Shown in pieces: positions 35,875 through 46,344 of a stretch of 64,000 nt of DNA; the first letter of the stretch is position 1, and the number at the start of each line of letters is the position of its first letter. Position numbers and translations under genes: made by a program. This DNA is from Pirellula sp. GTDB lineage: Bacteria; Planctomycetota; Planctomycetia; Pirellulales; PNKZ01. The notes beneath the pieces are model-generated. The model ran no database searches. It was not told the origin of the DNA and saw only the letters and a list, made by a program, of their open reading frames with translations. The stretch lies in NCBI GenBank assembly GCA_013822735.1, contig PNKZ01000006.1, positions 1-64,000 on the forward strand, read 5' to 3'.

Positions 35875-37623
35875 ATGAACCGGATTTTCCCGCTGTTTCT
35901 CCTGCTCGCGGCGAGTACGACGTCCGCCCAGGCGATCGACGCTCCCCAAGATCTGCGGCAACTCTTCGACGACCATTGGGAATGGACGCTCCGCGAGGCG
36001 CCGACCTTCGCCTCGCATCTCGGCGACCTGCGCTACAACAATCAATGGCCCGATGCGAGCCTGCCGGCCATCGAGCGCCGCCACGAAGACGACAAGGCGT
36101 TCCTCGAGCGCGCGCGCAAGATCGACCCGGCACAGCTGACTCCCGCTGATCGCCTCAACCGCGAACTCTTTATTTACAAGCTCGAGCGCGAAATCGAAGA
36201 GTTTCCATTTGGCGGCTACTTGATGCCCATGAACCAAATGGGCGGCATCCAAGACGAAAACTCGACGGCCGACGCACTGACGTTCACCGAGCTGAAACAT
36301 TTCGACGATTGGCTTGCCCGTCTGCAAGGCCTGCCGACCTACATCCAACAAACGATGGAGCTGATGCGCGAAGGGATGCGCCGCGGCGTATTGCCGCCAA
36401 AGCACGTGATGCGGCGTTCGCTCGATCAGGTCCGCAAGCAGTTCGTCGACGACGCGGACAAAAGCCTCTACTTTAAGCCGTTTCTCAAATTCCCCGATGC
36501 CATTACGCCCGACGACCGTGAGCGAATCGCTTCCGCCGCGCGAACGGCGATCTCCGAAGAAATTGTTCCCGCCTATCGCAAGCTGCTGGCGTTTCTCGAA
36601 ACCGAGTACGTGCCGGCATGCTACGACGAAGTCGGCGCCTGGCGCATGACGGACGGCGACGCGTATTACACGGCCCGGGCAAAGCATTACACCACCACGA
36701 ATCTCACGCCGGATGAAATCCACGAGATCGGTCTCGCCGAAGTAAAGCGAATCCGCGCCGAGATGGATGCCATCCTGCGCGAACTGAAGTTCGCAGGGAC
36801 GTTCGCCGAGTTTGCCGAGAAGTTGCGGACCGATCCGCAGTTTTATTTTGAATCGCCCGCCGAATTGCTCATGGCGTATCGCGATCTCTGTAAACGGATC
36901 GATCCGGAACTACCGAAACTGTTTCGCAAGCTGCCGCGAACGCCGTACGACATTCAGGCCGTGCCGGACAACATGGCTCCCGATGTGACGACGGCCTACT
37001 ATCGCCCGCCGGCCGCCGACGGCTCGCGCCCCGGCACGTACTTTGTGAACCTCTATCAACCGGAGAGTCGGCCGAAGTACGAAATGGAAGCCCTCTCGCT
37101 GCACGAAGCGATGCCCGGTCATCACCTGCAACTTGCCCTTGCGATGGAGCTGACCGACGTCCCGAAGTTTCGCCGCTTCGGCGGCTTCACGGCTTACATT
37201 GAAGGATGGGGCTTGTATAGCGAAGGGCTCGGCACGGACCTCGGCCTCTATAAAGATCCGTATACGCGTTTCGGTCGCCTGACCTACGAAATCTGGCGAG
37301 CGATCCGACTCGTCGTCGACACCGGCATGCACCACAAACATTGGACGCGCCAACAAGCGATCGACTTCTTTCTCGCCAACGCCGCCAAGTCGGAACTCGA
37401 CATTGTCAACGAAGTCGACCGATACATCGCCTGGCCCGGCCAAGCGCTGGCCTACAAAGTGGGCGAGCTCAAAATTCTTGAACTCCGCGCTCGCGCGGAG
37501 AAACAACTAGGCGACCAGTTCGACGTCCGCGAGTTCCACGACGTGATCCTCCGCCAAGGGGCGGTGCCGCTAAACGTGCTGGAACAAATCGTGGACGCCT
37601 GGCTGGCGGAGAAGACAAAGTAG
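35875..37623 (+). CDS. Secreted DUF885 family peptidase-like protein
   Basis: A 582-residue exported protein with a signal peptide (1-20, ending SAQA). The DUF885 family is a group of predicted zinc peptidases. Zinc motif: HEAMPGHH with His410, Glu411 and His416, and the distal EGWGLYSE with Glu443. The C-terminal helix pattern [13 protein letters not shown] is characteristic. Substrate is unknown; dipeptide or protein-turnover functions have been proposed for the family. The gene is monocistronic and followed by a long spacer with inverted repeats. Confidence 0.92.
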   Translation: MNRIFPLFLLLAASTTSAQAIDAPQDLRQLFDDHWEWTLREAPTFASHLGDLRYNNQWPDASLPAIERRHEDDKAFLERARKIDPAQLTPADRLNRELFIYKLEREIEEFPFGGYLMPMNQMGGIQDENSTADALTFTELKHFDDWLARLQGLPTYIQQTMELMREGMRRGVLPPKHVMRRSLDQVRKQFVDDADKSLYFKPFLKFPDAITPDDRERIASAARTAISEEIVPAYRKLLAFLETEYVPACYDEVGAWRMTDGDAYYTARAKHYTTTNLTPDEIHEIGLAEVKRIRAEMDAILRELKFAGTFAEFAEKLRTDPQFYFESPAELLMAYRDLCKRIDPELPKLFRKLPRTPYDIQAVPDNMAPDVTTAYYRPPAADGSRPGTYFVNLYQPESRPKYEMEALSLHEAMPGHHLQLALAMELTDVPKFRRFGGFTAYIEGWGLYSEGLGTDLGLYKDPYTRFGRLTYEIWRAIRLVVDTGMHHKHWTRQQAIDFFLANAAKSELDIVNEVDRYIAWPGQALAYKVGELKILELRARAEKQLGDQFDVREFHDVILRQGAVPLNVLEQIVDAWLAEKTK

Positions 37624-37747
37624 TAGGCACACTCCGTGTGCCGTCGCCCGTTGCAACGCGTCGCCTTGAGCTATTTTGCTCGGCGTCGATCACGACAGCT
37701 TTAAGGCGTTTTTGGTTCCGCGCCCGACGGCACACGGAGTGTGCCTA
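37624..37747. repeat. Inverted repeat element with exact 23-bp ends
   Basis: The arms 37624-37646 and 37725-37747 are exact inverted copies over 23 nt, starting TAGGCACACTCCGTGTGCC, and each arm holds an inner palindrome GGCACACTCCGTGTGCC. The 78-nt centre is unrelated. The left arm begins within a few bases of the DUF885 stop codon. This is typical of a MITE or palindromic repeat and could also terminate transcription. Confidence 0.75.
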
Positions 37748-38418
37748 TTACATAAGACTCCGGTCGCACACGCTCCCGGCTCGCTTTCAAAAATCCCATC
37801 TCCTAAATCTCCTTCTCATCCCCCATATCTCCCTTTCCGGAAAATGCGGGCCGGCCAAAAATCGCCTGGAAATCGGGCCGGCAAGTTTGGGACAATGCGG
37901 CGTGATTTTATCGACACGCCTCGTTGTGAGTTTGCCGTGATGTGGAAGCACAATCGACGTAAGTCCCGCGCACTAATTCGCGCCAATGCGCACAACCGCC
38001 CCCTCGGAGTGCGCGTCGGAGCGCTTACCAACAAGGGAGCGCACTACCGGTTCGACGTAGTGCGCAGAGGGCAGGGGGCGCTTCGACGACTTACGTCGAT
38101 TCGCGCTGCGACGCGTGGCAACAATTGCCGTGTGCGGCGCGGCATCGACGGCGAACAACCAAGCCAAGCGTGCCGTTCGGCAACCCATGCGCACAACGCC
38201 GGGAATCAAGCCGGGCGCACCGCGCAGTTAAATGCGGTTGCGGCGCACCACAATGTGCCTGCCGCGCATGCGGCGCGCAGCAAACGGCGCAATCGTCGCG
38301 CCGGCATCCGTGTTGACGGAAAAATTGGCGTCTCAAGTCCGGTTCGAGTATGCTGCCGGCTCACGCCTTCGCCCGTCGTCCACGCAAACCTCCTTCCCGC
38401 CTTTTAAGGAGCCCTCGG
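37624..38418. other. Long non-coding spacer with palindromes
   Basis: About 800 nt without a convincing gene. Beyond the 23-bp inverted repeat it holds a second pair of arms (aatcgacgtaagt at 37952-37964 and its inverse at 38089-38101) and a 9-bp stem with a 9-nt loop (38039-38047 with 38057-38065). The stretch 38100-38340 is rich in GCGCA/TGCGC words. One reading frame (37676-38407) crosses it but reads as Arg/Ala/His low-complexity sequence without homology. Confidence 0.6.
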
Positions 38419-39756
38419 ATGAATCGCCGACAATTTCTCGCTTCGACCGCCCAGACCGGCATCGCCGTCGCCGGAAGTTCCCTGCTTGCGCCCCGTCCCC
38501 GTGCTCGTGCTAAAGACCTTGCGAACGGCCGGATCACCGTGTGTTGCACCGGCGTCAAAGGGCGCGGCAATTCACTGTTCAACAGTTTCGGCGCGGCGGA
38601 AGACGTCGATGTGAAGTACGTTTGCGACATCGACTCGGCGATCCTCGGTTCGCGGCAGGGGGAGTTCGAAAGCAAGTTCAATCGCCGGCCCGAAGCGATC
38701 AGCGACTATCGCCGTGCGCTCGACGATAAACAGGTCGACGCCTTGGTGCTCGGCACGCCCGACCATTGGCACGCCTTGCCGACGATCCACGCCTGCCAAG
38801 CGGGCAAAGATTGCTACACCGAAAAGCCCGACGGTCACAACCTCGTGGAAGGGCAAGTGATGACGGCCGCCGCGAAGAAATACGGCCGCGTGGTGCAACT
38901 CGGCACGCAAGCGCGGAGCGACCCGTCGCTTCACGAACTGCTCGCTTACGTGAAGCAAGGGGTGCTCGGCCGCGTGATCATGGCCAAGGCCTGGGAGAGC
39001 ATGCAGCAGAAGAACCTCGGCAGGCCCGCCGATTGTGATCCGCCGGCGAGCATCGATTACGACGTCTGGCTCGGCTCCGCGCCGAAGCGGCCGTTCAACC
39101 CCTTGCGGTTCCACGGCAACTGGCGCTGGTTCTTCGACTACGGTGCCGGCGATCTGGCCAACGACGGCGTGCATCGCTTGGATTTCGCCCGCTGGTTTTT
39201 GGAAGCCGCGGTCGAAGGCGCGGGCGAGAAGCCGATCGGCCTGCCGCGCAGCACCTCCGCATCCGGCGGCAAATACTACTTTGACGATGCTCAAGAATGG
39301 CCCGACACGATGCTCGTAACTTACGACTATCCGGGCCGTCTGCTGACTTACGAAATGCGCGTGTGGGCGCCGTATCCGCTGGAAGGCGAAGCGGAAGGGG
39401 CGGCGATTTTCGGCGACAAGGGCTACCTCATTATCGGCGGCAAGAGTTGGCGGCACTTCGGACCGAAGGGGGTGCTCATCAAGGAAGGAACGCGCGCCGG
39501 CGACGCCGACAAAGCCCACGTGCGCAACTTCCTCGACTGCATGCGCTCGCGCGCGAAGCCGAACGCCGACCTGGAGACGGTCGGACGCCCGTCGAGCTTG
39601 CTGTGCCACATGGGAAACATCGCGTGGCGCGTCGGCCGCACGGTGAAGTTTGATTACGACAGCTACAGCTTCGTCGGCGACGACGAAGCCAACGCCCTGC
39701 GGACGCGAGCCGAGTATCGCAAGCCGTATGTGTTGCCGAAGGTCGAAGAGGTGTAA
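38419..39756 (+). CDS. Tat-exported Gfo/Idh/MocA oxidoreductase
   Basis: A 445-residue NAD(P)-dependent oxidoreductase with a Tat-type signal (NRRQFLASTAQTG). The ATG at 38419 has AGGAG 7 nt upstream. The Rossmann start (ITVCCTGVKGRGNS) and the family EKP motif (CYTEKPDGHNLVEG, Glu135) identify a Gfo/Idh/MocA protein, with the C-terminal alpha/beta domain containing DYGAGDLANDGVHRLDFARW. Exported members are very common in planctomycetes and act on sugars or their derivatives in the periplasm using tightly bound NADP. Substrate unknown. Confidence 0.92.
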   Translation: MNRRQFLASTAQTGIAVAGSSLLAPRPRARAKDLANGRITVCCTGVKGRGNSLFNSFGAAEDVDVKYVCDIDSAILGSRQGEFESKFNRRPEAISDYRRALDDKQVDALVLGTPDHWHALPTIHACQAGKDCYTEKPDGHNLVEGQVMTAAAKKYGRVVQLGTQARSDPSLHELLAYVKQGVLGRVIMAKAWESMQQKNLGRPADCDPPASIDYDVWLGSAPKRPFNPLRFHGNWRWFFDYGAGDLANDGVHRLDFARWFLEAAVEGAGEKPIGLPRSTSASGGKYYFDDAQEWPDTMLVTYDYPGRLLTYEMRVWAPYPLEGEAEGAAIFGDKGYLIIGGKSWRHFGPKGVLIKEGTRAGDADKAHVRNFLDCMRSRAKPNADLETVGRPSSLLCHMGNIAWRVGRTVKFDYDSYSFVGDDEANALRTRAEYRKPYVLPKVEEV

Positions 39757-39929
39757 TGCGCGGCTCATCGAACGGCGGCGCAGCGTTAAAGGGCGCAGCG
39801 TTAAAGTTTGACATGCCGGTTTAGTTCGCGAAAAGTCTACGTGTCGCCGTCGGCCGCGCTTGCGATTGGCCGGCGGCGACGCCATTATGGAAGGCCGCCC
39901 AAGCACGCCCCACGCCCCCGTGAATCTCC

Positions 39930-41681
39930 ATGGCCGTCCACGAACCTGTCGCCGCCGACGCAGCGGCCGAAATTGCCGCTTTCACGCCGCCGCATCCCGG
40001 CTCGCCGCTGATGCCCCCGTGGAACAAAGGGGAGTTGCCGCTGCCGCCGGTGTTCACGTGGCGGAAAATTGCGATGTTTGTCGGGCCGGGTTTGGTAGCC
40101 GGCGCTTCGGCGATCGGAGCGGGCGAATGGCTCAACGGCCCGATGGTCTGCGCGCGCTACGGCGGCGCGCTGCTCTGGCTCGCGACGCTGAGCATCTTGG
40201 CGCAAATCGTTTACAACCTGGAAGTGAGTCGCTACACGCTCTACACGGGCGAGTCGATTTTCACCGGCAAGTTTCGCACGCTGCCCGGGCCGCTGTTCTG
40301 GGTGGCCGTGTACTTGGTGCTCGATTTCGGCACGATCTTCCCTTACCTCGCCGCAAGCGCGGGAACGCCGATCGCGTGCCTTTACCTCGGCAAGATGCCC
40401 GACCCGGTCGAGCATAAGTCGCTGCTGGAGTACATCTCCTTCGGCGTGTTTCTGTTGGCGATCGTCCCGCTGATCTTCGGCGGCAAGGTCTACAACTCGA
40501 TTCGCGTCTTGATGACGTTCAAGATTTTTGCCGTCCTCGGCTTTCTGGCGGTGCTCGCCTTTTTCTATTCGAAGCCGGCCACGTGGGCCGAAATCGGCTC
40601 GGGCTTTCTCAAGTTCGGCACGGTGCCGGTGATGAAGGGGGAAGACGCCAACGGCAACGGCGTCCTCGATCCGGGCGAAGATTGGGACAACGACGGCCGC
40701 CTCGACGGCGTCGAGCAACGCATCGACAAGAACAAGAACGGCGATCCGCACGAATACGGTGAGTTCCAAGACGAAGACGGCGACGGCCGCTACGACGGCT
40801 ACAAAGTGGAGAACATTTTCGTCACGCTCTGGGAAGGGAAGCCGCTGCCGCACGTCGACCTGAGCATGATTGCCATCCTCGGCGCCATGGCGGCTTTGGC
40901 CGGCAACGGCGGCCTCACCAACACCAACGTCAGCGGCTACACGCGCGACCAAGGCTGGGGCATGGGGAAGCACGTGGGGGCGATTCCCAGCGTCATCGGC
41001 GGGCACTCCGTGAAGCTGTCGCACGTCGGCATGGTGTTCCCCGTCACGCCGGAACGTCGCAAGCGGTTCGCCGGTTGGTATCGCCACGTCTTCCGCGACC
41101 AGTTCTTCCTCTTCGGCATCGCCAGCTTCATCGGCCTGGCCATGCCGAGCATGCTCAGCGTGCAATTCTTGCCGCGCGGCACCGAAGTGAACCCGTGGCT
41201 CGCGGCCGGCATGACCGCCGACGGCGTGCATAACGCGATCGGCCCGACCATGATGAAAGGGGTCGGCTGGTTCATGACGCTCTTCTGCGGCTTCCTCGTC
41301 TTGGCCCTCAGCACGACAACGACGGCCGACGGCTATTTCCGCCGCTGGATCGACGTACTCTGGACCGGGCTTCCGGCGCTGAAGTCGTGGAAGCCGCACA
41401 ACGTCGGCAAGCTCTACTTCGGCATGCTCTGCTGCTACTGCGTATCGGGACTGCTCATTCTGAAATTCGTGCCGCAAGGGCTAATCATGCCCTGGGCCAC
41501 GAACATCTACAACTACGCACTCGGCTTCAGTTGCTTACACGTGTTCTACGTGAACTCGGTGTTGCTGCCGAAGGAACTGCGACCGAATTGGTTTATTCGC
41601 GCGGCGCTCATCGCGGCGTTTGTGTTCTTCACGACGATCGCGGTGATTACGACGATGACCCTGGTGCGATTCGGAAAGTAA
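39930..41681 (+). CDS. Nramp-like transporter with inserted EF-hand loops
   Basis: A 583-residue membrane protein with about 11 helices and the Nramp architecture (GPGLVAGASAIGAGEW in helix 1). The classical metal-binding DPGN is absent; IGAGEWLNG stands in its place, as in Nramp-related divergent carriers. Between the first six helices and the rest is a hydrophilic insertion (about 236-295) with EF-hand loops: D239-E250 (DANGNGVLDPGE) and D251-E262 (DWDNDGRLDGVE) fit the canonical 12-residue pattern, D266-G277 partly, D281-K292 mostly. GNGGLTNTNVSGYTRD follows in the next helix. Transport of a divalent cation is plausible, with calcium sensing by the loop; substrate not known. Confidence 0.82.
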   Translation: MAVHEPVAADAAAEIAAFTPPHPGSPLMPPWNKGELPLPPVFTWRKIAMFVGPGLVAGASAIGAGEWLNGPMVCARYGGALLWLATLSILAQIVYNLEVSRYTLYTGESIFTGKFRTLPGPLFWVAVYLVLDFGTIFPYLAASAGTPIACLYLGKMPDPVEHKSLLEYISFGVFLLAIVPLIFGGKVYNSIRVLMTFKIFAVLGFLAVLAFFYSKPATWAEIGSGFLKFGTVPVMKGEDANGNGVLDPGEDWDNDGRLDGVEQRIDKNKNGDPHEYGEFQDEDGDGRYDGYKVENIFVTLWEGKPLPHVDLSMIAILGAMAALAGNGGLTNTNVSGYTRDQGWGMGKHVGAIPSVIGGHSVKLSHVGMVFPVTPERRKRFAGWYRHVFRDQFFLFGIASFIGLAMPSMLSVQFLPRGTEVNPWLAAGMTADGVHNAIGPTMMKGVGWFMTLFCGFLVLALSTTTTADGYFRRWIDVLWTGLPALKSWKPHNVGKLYFGMLCCYCVSGLLILKFVPQGLIMPWATNIYNYALGFSCLHVFYVNSVLLPKELRPNWFIRAALIAAFVFFTTIAVITTMTLVRFGK

Positions 41682-41694
41682 GCGTTGACGTGAA

Positions 41695-43998
41695 TTACTC
41701 GCGGCGCTCGCGCTCCAAGCGGTCGCGAAGTTCCAAGATGCGCTCTTCGTCCAAATCCGCGCGATGATGGTCGAGCAGGTAGTCGATGTCGGCGAGCGAC
41801 TCGTCGAGAGCGCCATCACGATAACGCACCATGACCCGCATCATGCGCCGCTCGAGATTGTCCGGAGCAAGTGCGAGAATCGCATCGAGATAGCCGCCGA
41901 GTCGCAGACGATGCCGCTCGTCGGCGGAACGCCCGACCAAATTTTCCAACATCCGCAAGACGATCGCCCGCTTGGTCACCGGCTCCAATTGCTCGGCTTG
42001 CGGCGTGCGACCGGTAATCTCCAGCGCCGTGCGAATCGCGTCGGCCTCGGTCAGTCGCTTGCCGCCGTCGAACGGATCGAGCAGTTGTCGCCGGCCGTCG
42101 TCGTCGACATACGCCGCCAGAAAGTGCCCGGGTAGCCCGATGCCTTGCAGATCGAGCCCAAGCCGGCGGCCGACTTCGATATGCAGCACGGCCAAGGTGA
42201 TCGGCAGTCCTTCGCGATCGTCGATCACTTCGTTGAGGTAGCTGTTGGAGAGGCTGTCGTAGTCGTGTCTGCTGCCGTGATAACCGTTGTCGGCATACAG
42301 GTACTTATTCAGCGCGACGAGCTTCGCGGCGTCGTCGGCCTTGGCAGGGAGCCGTTCGCGAATCTCCTCGGCCATGCGAGCGACTTCGTCGCGATAGGCG
42401 TCGACGTCGAGTTCGTCGTTGTCCAACTTGGCGACCAGGAGCGCGGCCCGTAGCAGGTCGATGTTGTCGTCGTCCCCTTGAAACAGCTTCGTCAATTGCT
42501 CGACGACGCTGCGGCGATGGAGCTTGCCGGCCAAGTCGCGCAGCAGTTCGGCTTCACGTTCCAACGACTTTGCTCGGTCGCGCAGCACTTCGACCCCCGC
42601 TGCAGCGTCGGGCAGGAGCGGCGTCACCAGATCGACGGGGGCCGCACCGTGCGAAGGTAATGCGCCGCGAAGCTTGGCGACCGCGGCCAGAATCTCCTCG
42701 GTCGGTGCAAAGTCGGGCACCTCCTTACCGAGCGCAAATTGCCGAAACTCGGCCGAGGTATCGCGAAACTTGACGAGGCCGGCACGCCGCCCGGCCGTTT
42801 CGCCCAGCTCATGCTCGAAGACCAACTTGCCGTTCACAAAGCAACGGGCACGCCCGTCGTCCACGTGTACCTTCAGCCGGTTCCAATCGCCCGGGAGATA
42901 CGCATCGCTCGGCCGTTCGTCGAGCACGCGCCAGCTATAAACGTCGGGCCCTTCGAAGCGGACGAAACGGAGCCGGCCGCCACTAGGGTAGAAGCCGTAA
43001 TGCTGCTCATCGCCGTCGCCGGCAAAGGCCAAACCGGCGGCGCCCGACTCGTCGCCGAGTTTCACGGTCGCGGCCAACTCGAACGTCCCATCAGGCGACT
43101 CGGCTTTCGCAAGGCAAAGCGAGCGGCTCCCGATACCCGCACCGGCTCCGGAAACTTGAATCCGCCCGGCCCGTTGCCGCCATTGCGCGCCGCCGGAAAC
43201 TTCCCAACGCCGCGGATCGAGGGCCCCGATCGTCAGCCAGCGCTCCATCGACACCGTGTTCGGCTGTTCGAGCAACGCCTTCAGCGCGTCGACCTTCACG
43301 GCAAAGCCCAGATTGTCGGTCACAAGCGATTTCATGGTGACGATGCCGAGCACGCGTCCTTGTCGGTCGAGCGTCGGCCCGCCGCTATTCCCCGGCTCGA
43401 TCGGAATGGCCAGTTGTAGCAGGGGCATGCCGTCGATCTCTCGGCTTCCGGAGACGACCCCCTTAGTCACGCTATGCGTTAGCCCTTGAGGATTGCCGAG
43501 CACCACGACTTCGCGTCCGGCATCGGCGGTTGACGCGTCGCCGAGTTCCAGAGGCTTCAAGCCTTTGGCATCGACGCGAATCACCGCCAGGTCGACGTGA
43601 CGATCCGAAGCGTGGACGGCCACCGGCTCAAGCTTGCGACCATCGGCCGTTTGCACGGAGAACCGGCGTCCTTCGCCGATCACGTGAAAGTTGGTGGCGA
43701 TCAGTCCGTCGGCGCCGATGATAAAGCCGGTCCCGAGGCCGTTTTCGCGACCGTCGCGACCCGCCCCGCGAATGATCACGACCGAGGGGAGCGTCCGCTT
43801 CACGAGCGCTTCGACCGATTCGATATTATCGTCGGCCGGTTTCGCCTTCGGCTTGGCGGGCGACTTCCCGTCGGCGGCCGCAGACTTCGCTCCTACATCC
43901 TTCGGCTTGGTCGCCGAAGTTTCGACAGCGTCGGCCGTGCTCAAGTTTGCAAACACGAGCGCGGCCAAAAACAGCGAAGCCAAACCATCGCGCGACAT
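41695..43998 (-). CDS. Exported trypsin-like protease fused to SirB1 domain
   Basis: A 767-residue protein with a signal peptide (1-24) and a Lys/Ala linker. The trypsin-like domain (about 62-255) has the HtrA-type triad: His105 (TNFHVIG), Asp136 (HVDLAVI) and Ser205 (PGNSGGP). A concanavalin/DUF1080-like sandwich follows (about 265-425: GDWNRLKVHVDDGRARCFVNGK). Next is a helical segment, then a SirB1/transglutaminase-like domain (about 520-690: REGLPITLAVLHIEVGRRLGL, GLPGHFLAAY) and a C-terminal TPR-like end. No PDZ domain is present where HtrA has one. The role is unknown; protein quality control in the envelope is a guess. Confidence 0.88.
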   Translation of the reverse strand: MSRDGLASLFLAALVFANLSTADAVETSATKPKDVGAKSAAADGKSPAKPKAKPADDNIESVEALVKRTLPSVVIIRGAGRDGRENGLGTGFIIGADGLIATNFHVIGEGRRFSVQTADGRKLEPVAVHASDRHVDLAVIRVDAKGLKPLELGDASTADAGREVVVLGNPQGLTHSVTKGVVSGSREIDGMPLLQLAIPIEPGNSGGPTLDRQGRVLGIVTMKSLVTDNLGFAVKVDALKALLEQPNTVSMERWLTIGALDPRRWEVSGGAQWRQRAGRIQVSGAGAGIGSRSLCLAKAESPDGTFELAATVKLGDESGAAGLAFAGDGDEQHYGFYPSGGRLRFVRFEGPDVYSWRVLDERPSDAYLPGDWNRLKVHVDDGRARCFVNGKLVFEHELGETAGRRAGLVKFRDTSAEFRQFALGKEVPDFAPTEEILAAVAKLRGALPSHGAAPVDLVTPLLPDAAAGVEVLRDRAKSLEREAELLRDLAGKLHRRSVVEQLTKLFQGDDDNIDLLRAALLVAKLDNDELDVDAYRDEVARMAEEIRERLPAKADDAAKLVALNKYLYADNGYHGSRHDYDSLSNSYLNEVIDDREGLPITLAVLHIEVGRRLGLDLQGIGLPGHFLAAYVDDDGRRQLLDPFDGGKRLTEADAIRTALEITGRTPQAEQLEPVTKRAIVLRMLENLVGRSADERHRLRLGGYLDAILALAPDNLERRMMRVMVRYRDGALDESLADIDYLLDHHRADLDEERILELRDRLERERRE

Positions 43999-44152
43999 GC
44001 TAAAATCTCCGTCGAAGCGGGCAAGTTGGCAGGCCCTACGAGACGCAGTACCTTATTCGCACACAGTACGCTATTCACTCCTTCCAAGCTTAACCGACCG
44101 CGCGCGGCGACGATATGCGAATCGCGCGGCCTCCGCTTAGGACCATCGACTC

Positions 44153-45067
44153 ATGCAGCGCGTTGGATTTATCGGCCTCGGCACCATGGGCCGGCACATG
44201 GCCAAGAACATCGCCAAGGCCGGTTTCCCGCTCAGCGTTTATGCGCGGCGCGATGACGTGGCCCAAGAGTTCGTCGAGGCGGGAACAACCCGCGCGGTGA
44301 CTCCCGCGGACCTGGCCAAGCAGTGCGACGTCGTTGTCTCGATCGTGACGGCCGATCCGCAAGTGCGAGAAATCGTCGGCGGCGATCACGGATTGGCCGC
44401 GGGCTTGAGCCCGGGAAAGCTTTGGCTCGACATGAGCACGATCGGCCCCGCCACCGTGCGCGAAATCGGAGAAAAAATCGCCGCGACCGGTGCGCACATG
44501 ATCGACGCTCCGGTATCCGGCGGGCCGTGGGGGGCCGAGGCGGGCTCGTTGGCCATCATGTGCGGAGGCGACGCGGCCGATTACGAGCGGGCCCTGCCGA
44601 TTCTCCAGACCATGGGGAAGCACCTGTTCCATTGCGGTCCGCTAGGCTCGGGCCAGGTCGTAAAGCTGGTGAACCAGATGATCGGCGGCGGCATCATGAC
44701 GCTGATCGCCGAAGGCCTGACGCTCGCCGCCAAGGCTGGCGCCGATCCGGCACAAATGGTCGATGTCCTCGCCGTTTCGAGCGGAAATAGTTCGCTGCTC
44801 GAGGCGCGAGGGAAGAAGTTCCTGCTGGCGGATCAATTCACGCCCGGCTTTATGCTGGAGCTCATGCGCAAGGACATGGCGCTGGCCGTGTCGCTGGCTC
44901 AAGAATGGAAAGTGCCGACGCCGGTCGCTTCGGGAGCGCTGCAACAATACACGGCCGCCATGAACCAAGGCTTCGAGAAGCTCGATTTCGCCGCCGTCGC
45001 CAAGGTGTATGAACAGGCCGCGGGCACGAAGATCGCCGGCCGTGCGGCGACAAAGGAAGGGAAGTAG
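44153..45067 (+). CDS. Beta-hydroxyacid dehydrogenase (3-HIBADH family)
   Basis: A 304-residue NAD(P)-dependent dehydrogenase: [16 protein letters not shown] nucleotide-binding motif at the N-terminus, [14 protein letters not shown] substrate motif, and catalytic Lys in [11 protein letters not shown]. Members act on 3-hydroxyisobutyrate, tartronate semialdehyde or related acids; the exact substrate cannot be told from sequence. Its stop is 2 nt before kbl, so the three genes 44153-47379 form an operon. In this setting it may reduce an aldehyde acid from amino-acid breakdown. Confidence 0.92.
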   Translation: MQRVGFIGLGTMGRHMAKNIAKAGFPLSVYARRDDVAQEFVEAGTTRAVTPADLAKQCDVVVSIVTADPQVREIVGGDHGLAAGLSPGKLWLDMSTIGPATVREIGEKIAATGAHMIDAPVSGGPWGAEAGSLAIMCGGDAADYERALPILQTMGKHLFHCGPLGSGQVVKLVNQMIGGGIMTLIAEGLTLAAKAGADPAQMVDVLAVSSGNSSLLEARGKKFLLADQFTPGFMLELMRKDMALAVSLAQEWKVPTPVASGALQQYTAAMNQGFEKLDFAAVAKVYEQAAGTKIAGRAATKEGK

Positions 45068-45069
45068 TC

Positions 45070-46260
45070 ATGGACGCTCGATTCCTCGAACATCTCCGCA
45101 CGCAACTGGCGGAAGTCCGCGAGGCAGGACTCTTCAAAGCGGAGCGGGTCATCACGACCCCGCAAAACGCTTGGATCGAAACCACGCAAGGACGGCGCGT
45201 CGTCAACTTCTGCGCCAACAATTACCTCGGACTTGCCGATCATTCCGACGTCGTCGCCGCGGCCCATGAGGCGCTCGATCGCTACGGCTACGGCATGGCG
45301 AGCGTGCGGTTTATTTGCGGCACACAATCCGTGCACAAAGAACTCGAGGCCAAGGTTTCCGAATACCTCGGCACCGAAGATACGATTCTCTATTCGTCCT
45401 GCTTCGACGCCAACGGCGGACTCTTCGAAACATTGCTCGGCCCGGAAGACGCGATTATTAGCGACGCTCTCAATCATGCGAGCATCATCGACGGCGTGCG
45501 ACTCTCGAAAGCAAAACGTTTTCGTTACGCCAACAACGACATGGTCGACCTTGAGCGGCAGCTCCAAGCGGCGGCCGACTGCCGCTTCAAGATGATCGCC
45601 ACCGACGGCGTGTTTTCCATGGACGGCGTGATCGCCGATTTACGAACCGTGTGCGACTTGGCAGAACGCTATCAGGCGCTTGTGATGGTAGACGACTCGC
45701 ATGCGGTCGGGTTCGTCGGCCCGCGCGGGCGCGGAACTCCGGAACTTTGCGGCGTGACGGAGCGCGTCGACGTCATTACCGGCACGCTCGGCAAAGCGCT
45801 CGGCGGAGCGAGCGGCGGCTACACGTCGGGCCGGCGCGAGATCGTGGATTGGCTCCGCCAGCGATCGCGACCATATCTGTTCTCGAACAGCTTGCCGCCG
45901 CCGATTGCAGCCGCATCCTTGGCCGTGCTGCGAATGCTGGAAAGCGGCGATGCGCTGCGTGCTCGCCTACAGGACAACATGCAATTGTTCCGCGCATCGA
46001 TGACCAAGCTCGGTTTCCAACTGTTGGGCGCCGGGCATGCCATCATTCCCGTGTTGCTTGGCGATGCGAAACTCGCCGGCGAGATGGCGGCGGCCATGCT
46101 CGAAGAGGGGGTCTACGTGGTCGGGTTCTCGTATCCGGTGGTGCCGCAAGGGCAGGCCCGAATTCGCACGCAGATGTCGGCGGCGCACTCGCGCGAGGAT
46201 GTGGAGTTTGCGATCAACGCGTTTGCGAAAGTCGGACGAGCATTGAACGTCATTAAGTAA
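45070..46260 (+). CDS. kbl: Glycine C-acetyltransferase (2-amino-3-ketobutyrate CoA ligase)
   Basis: A 396-residue PLP enzyme that cleaves 2-amino-3-oxobutyrate with CoA to glycine and acetyl-CoA. The start [16 protein letters not shown] is family-typical. Motifs: [27 protein letters not shown], the [15 protein letters not shown] motif, and the PLP-lysine in [13 protein letters not shown]. It works with tdh, which follows 84 nt downstream. Confidence 0.97.
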   Translation: MDARFLEHLRTQLAEVREAGLFKAERVITTPQNAWIETTQGRRVVNFCANNYLGLADHSDVVAAAHEALDRYGYGMASVRFICGTQSVHKELEAKVSEYLGTEDTILYSSCFDANGGLFETLLGPEDAIISDALNHASIIDGVRLSKAKRFRYANNDMVDLERQLQAAADCRFKMIATDGVFSMDGVIADLRTVCDLAERYQALVMVDDSHAVGFVGPRGRGTPELCGVTERVDVITGTLGKALGGASGGYTSGRREIVDWLRQRSRPYLFSNSLPPPIAAASLAVLRMLESGDALRARLQDNMQLFRASMTKLGFQLLGAGHAIIPVLLGDAKLAGEMAAAMLEEGVYVVGFSYPVVPQGQARIRTQMSAAHSREDVEFAINAFAKVGRALNVIK

Positions 46261-46344
46261 GTATGCAAACCCGCTTAGCCCCGTCGGCCGCGACGGGAGG
46301 CAAACGCGGCGTGGCCGCCGCGGCTAAGCACAAAGGAATAACGT

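Noticed and set aside
37676-38407. 243-residue frame in the long spacer
   Set aside because: Arg/Ala/His/Asn-rich low-complexity translation with no start signal; the DNA is better explained by palindromic repeats.
38572-39906. 444-residue antisense frame over the Gfo/Idh gene
   Set aside because: Rich in Arg/His/Val without motif; typical GC-driven shadow.
39885-41477. 530-residue antisense frame over the Nramp-like gene
   Set aside because: Composition of a shadow frame; the sense strand encodes clear membrane helices and EF loops.
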